This document shows, piece after piece, positions 6,330 through 6,333 of a stretch of DNA of 6,333 nucleotides. How positions within the stretch are numbered: position 1 is the stretch's first letter; each line of letters begins with the position of its first letter. Origin of the DNA: an uncultured Caryophanales bacterium. Its GTDB lineage: Bacteria > Bacillota_I > Bacilli_A > Acholeplasmatales > Anaeroplasmataceae. A program made the translations under genes and the position numbers. The notes beneath the pieces were generated by a model that made no database searches, was not told the DNA's origin, and worked only from the letters and a program-made list of their open reading frames with translations. Where the stretch lies: positions 1 to 6,333 of the forward strand of contig CAKZZJ010000175.1 of NCBI GenBank assembly GCA_937885165.1, read 5' to 3'.

Positions 6330-6333
6330 TGGT

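Noticed and set aside
1..6333. tRNA, rRNA, riboswitch, terminator or insertion-sequence ends
   Set aside because: I found no cloverleaf, inverted repeat with T-tract, transposase frame or terminal inverted repeat; there is no intergenic space for such elements in this window.

Overview
The window is a compact, low-GC, prokaryotic-looking stretch in which essentially every base is coding on the minus strand. Three genes run right to left (in minus-strand order: 6329 to 4941, 4981 to 4589, and 4602 to beyond position 1). They overlap head to tail by 41 and 14 bp, and there is no room for an internal promoter or terminator. Overlapping genes, Shine-Dalgarno-like motifs in front of genes 2 and 3, and the absence of introns argue for a bacterium or archaeon, not a eukaryote. 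Tryptophan is encoded by TGG and no TGA occurs inside any of the three frames, so the standard code fits.

Region by region. (i) 4941-6329: a very AT-rich, Lys/Asn/Ile-rich protein of at least 462 aa. Its middle resembles the second half of a Ras/Rab-type small GTPase, including an NKxD motif, but no P-loop is visible. (ii) 4589-4981: a probable 130-aa protein with one N-terminal membrane helix and a small, probably external, beta-rich domain. (iii) 1-4602: a reading frame open for 1534 codons and cut by the window edge. It encodes a giant mosaic protein of bacterial surface-protein type: a CxxC module, four or five 77-79-aa GHxYG...W modules, an OB-like domain, several beta-rich domains, a sixth GHxYG module, three immunoglobulin-like repeats (two nearly identical in DNA), and the start of a C-terminal beta-sandwich domain. 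It has no recognisable signal peptide.

Taxonomy is uncertain. The modules of the giant protein are of a type I associate with gut Bacillota, Mycoplasmatota-like lineages, Treponema and Bacteroidales. The small membrane protein and the GGTGA-type ribosome-binding site would also suit a low-GC gut methanogen such as Methanobrevibacter. A host-associated low-GC prokaryote is the safest reading; transfer of the giant gene, or a chimeric assembly near 4600, is possible.

If the three genes are one transcript, the products would be a cytoplasmic GTPase-like (perhaps nucleotide-free) protein, a membrane-anchored small protein and a giant adhesin-like protein. A joint role at the cell surface is a hypothesis only.
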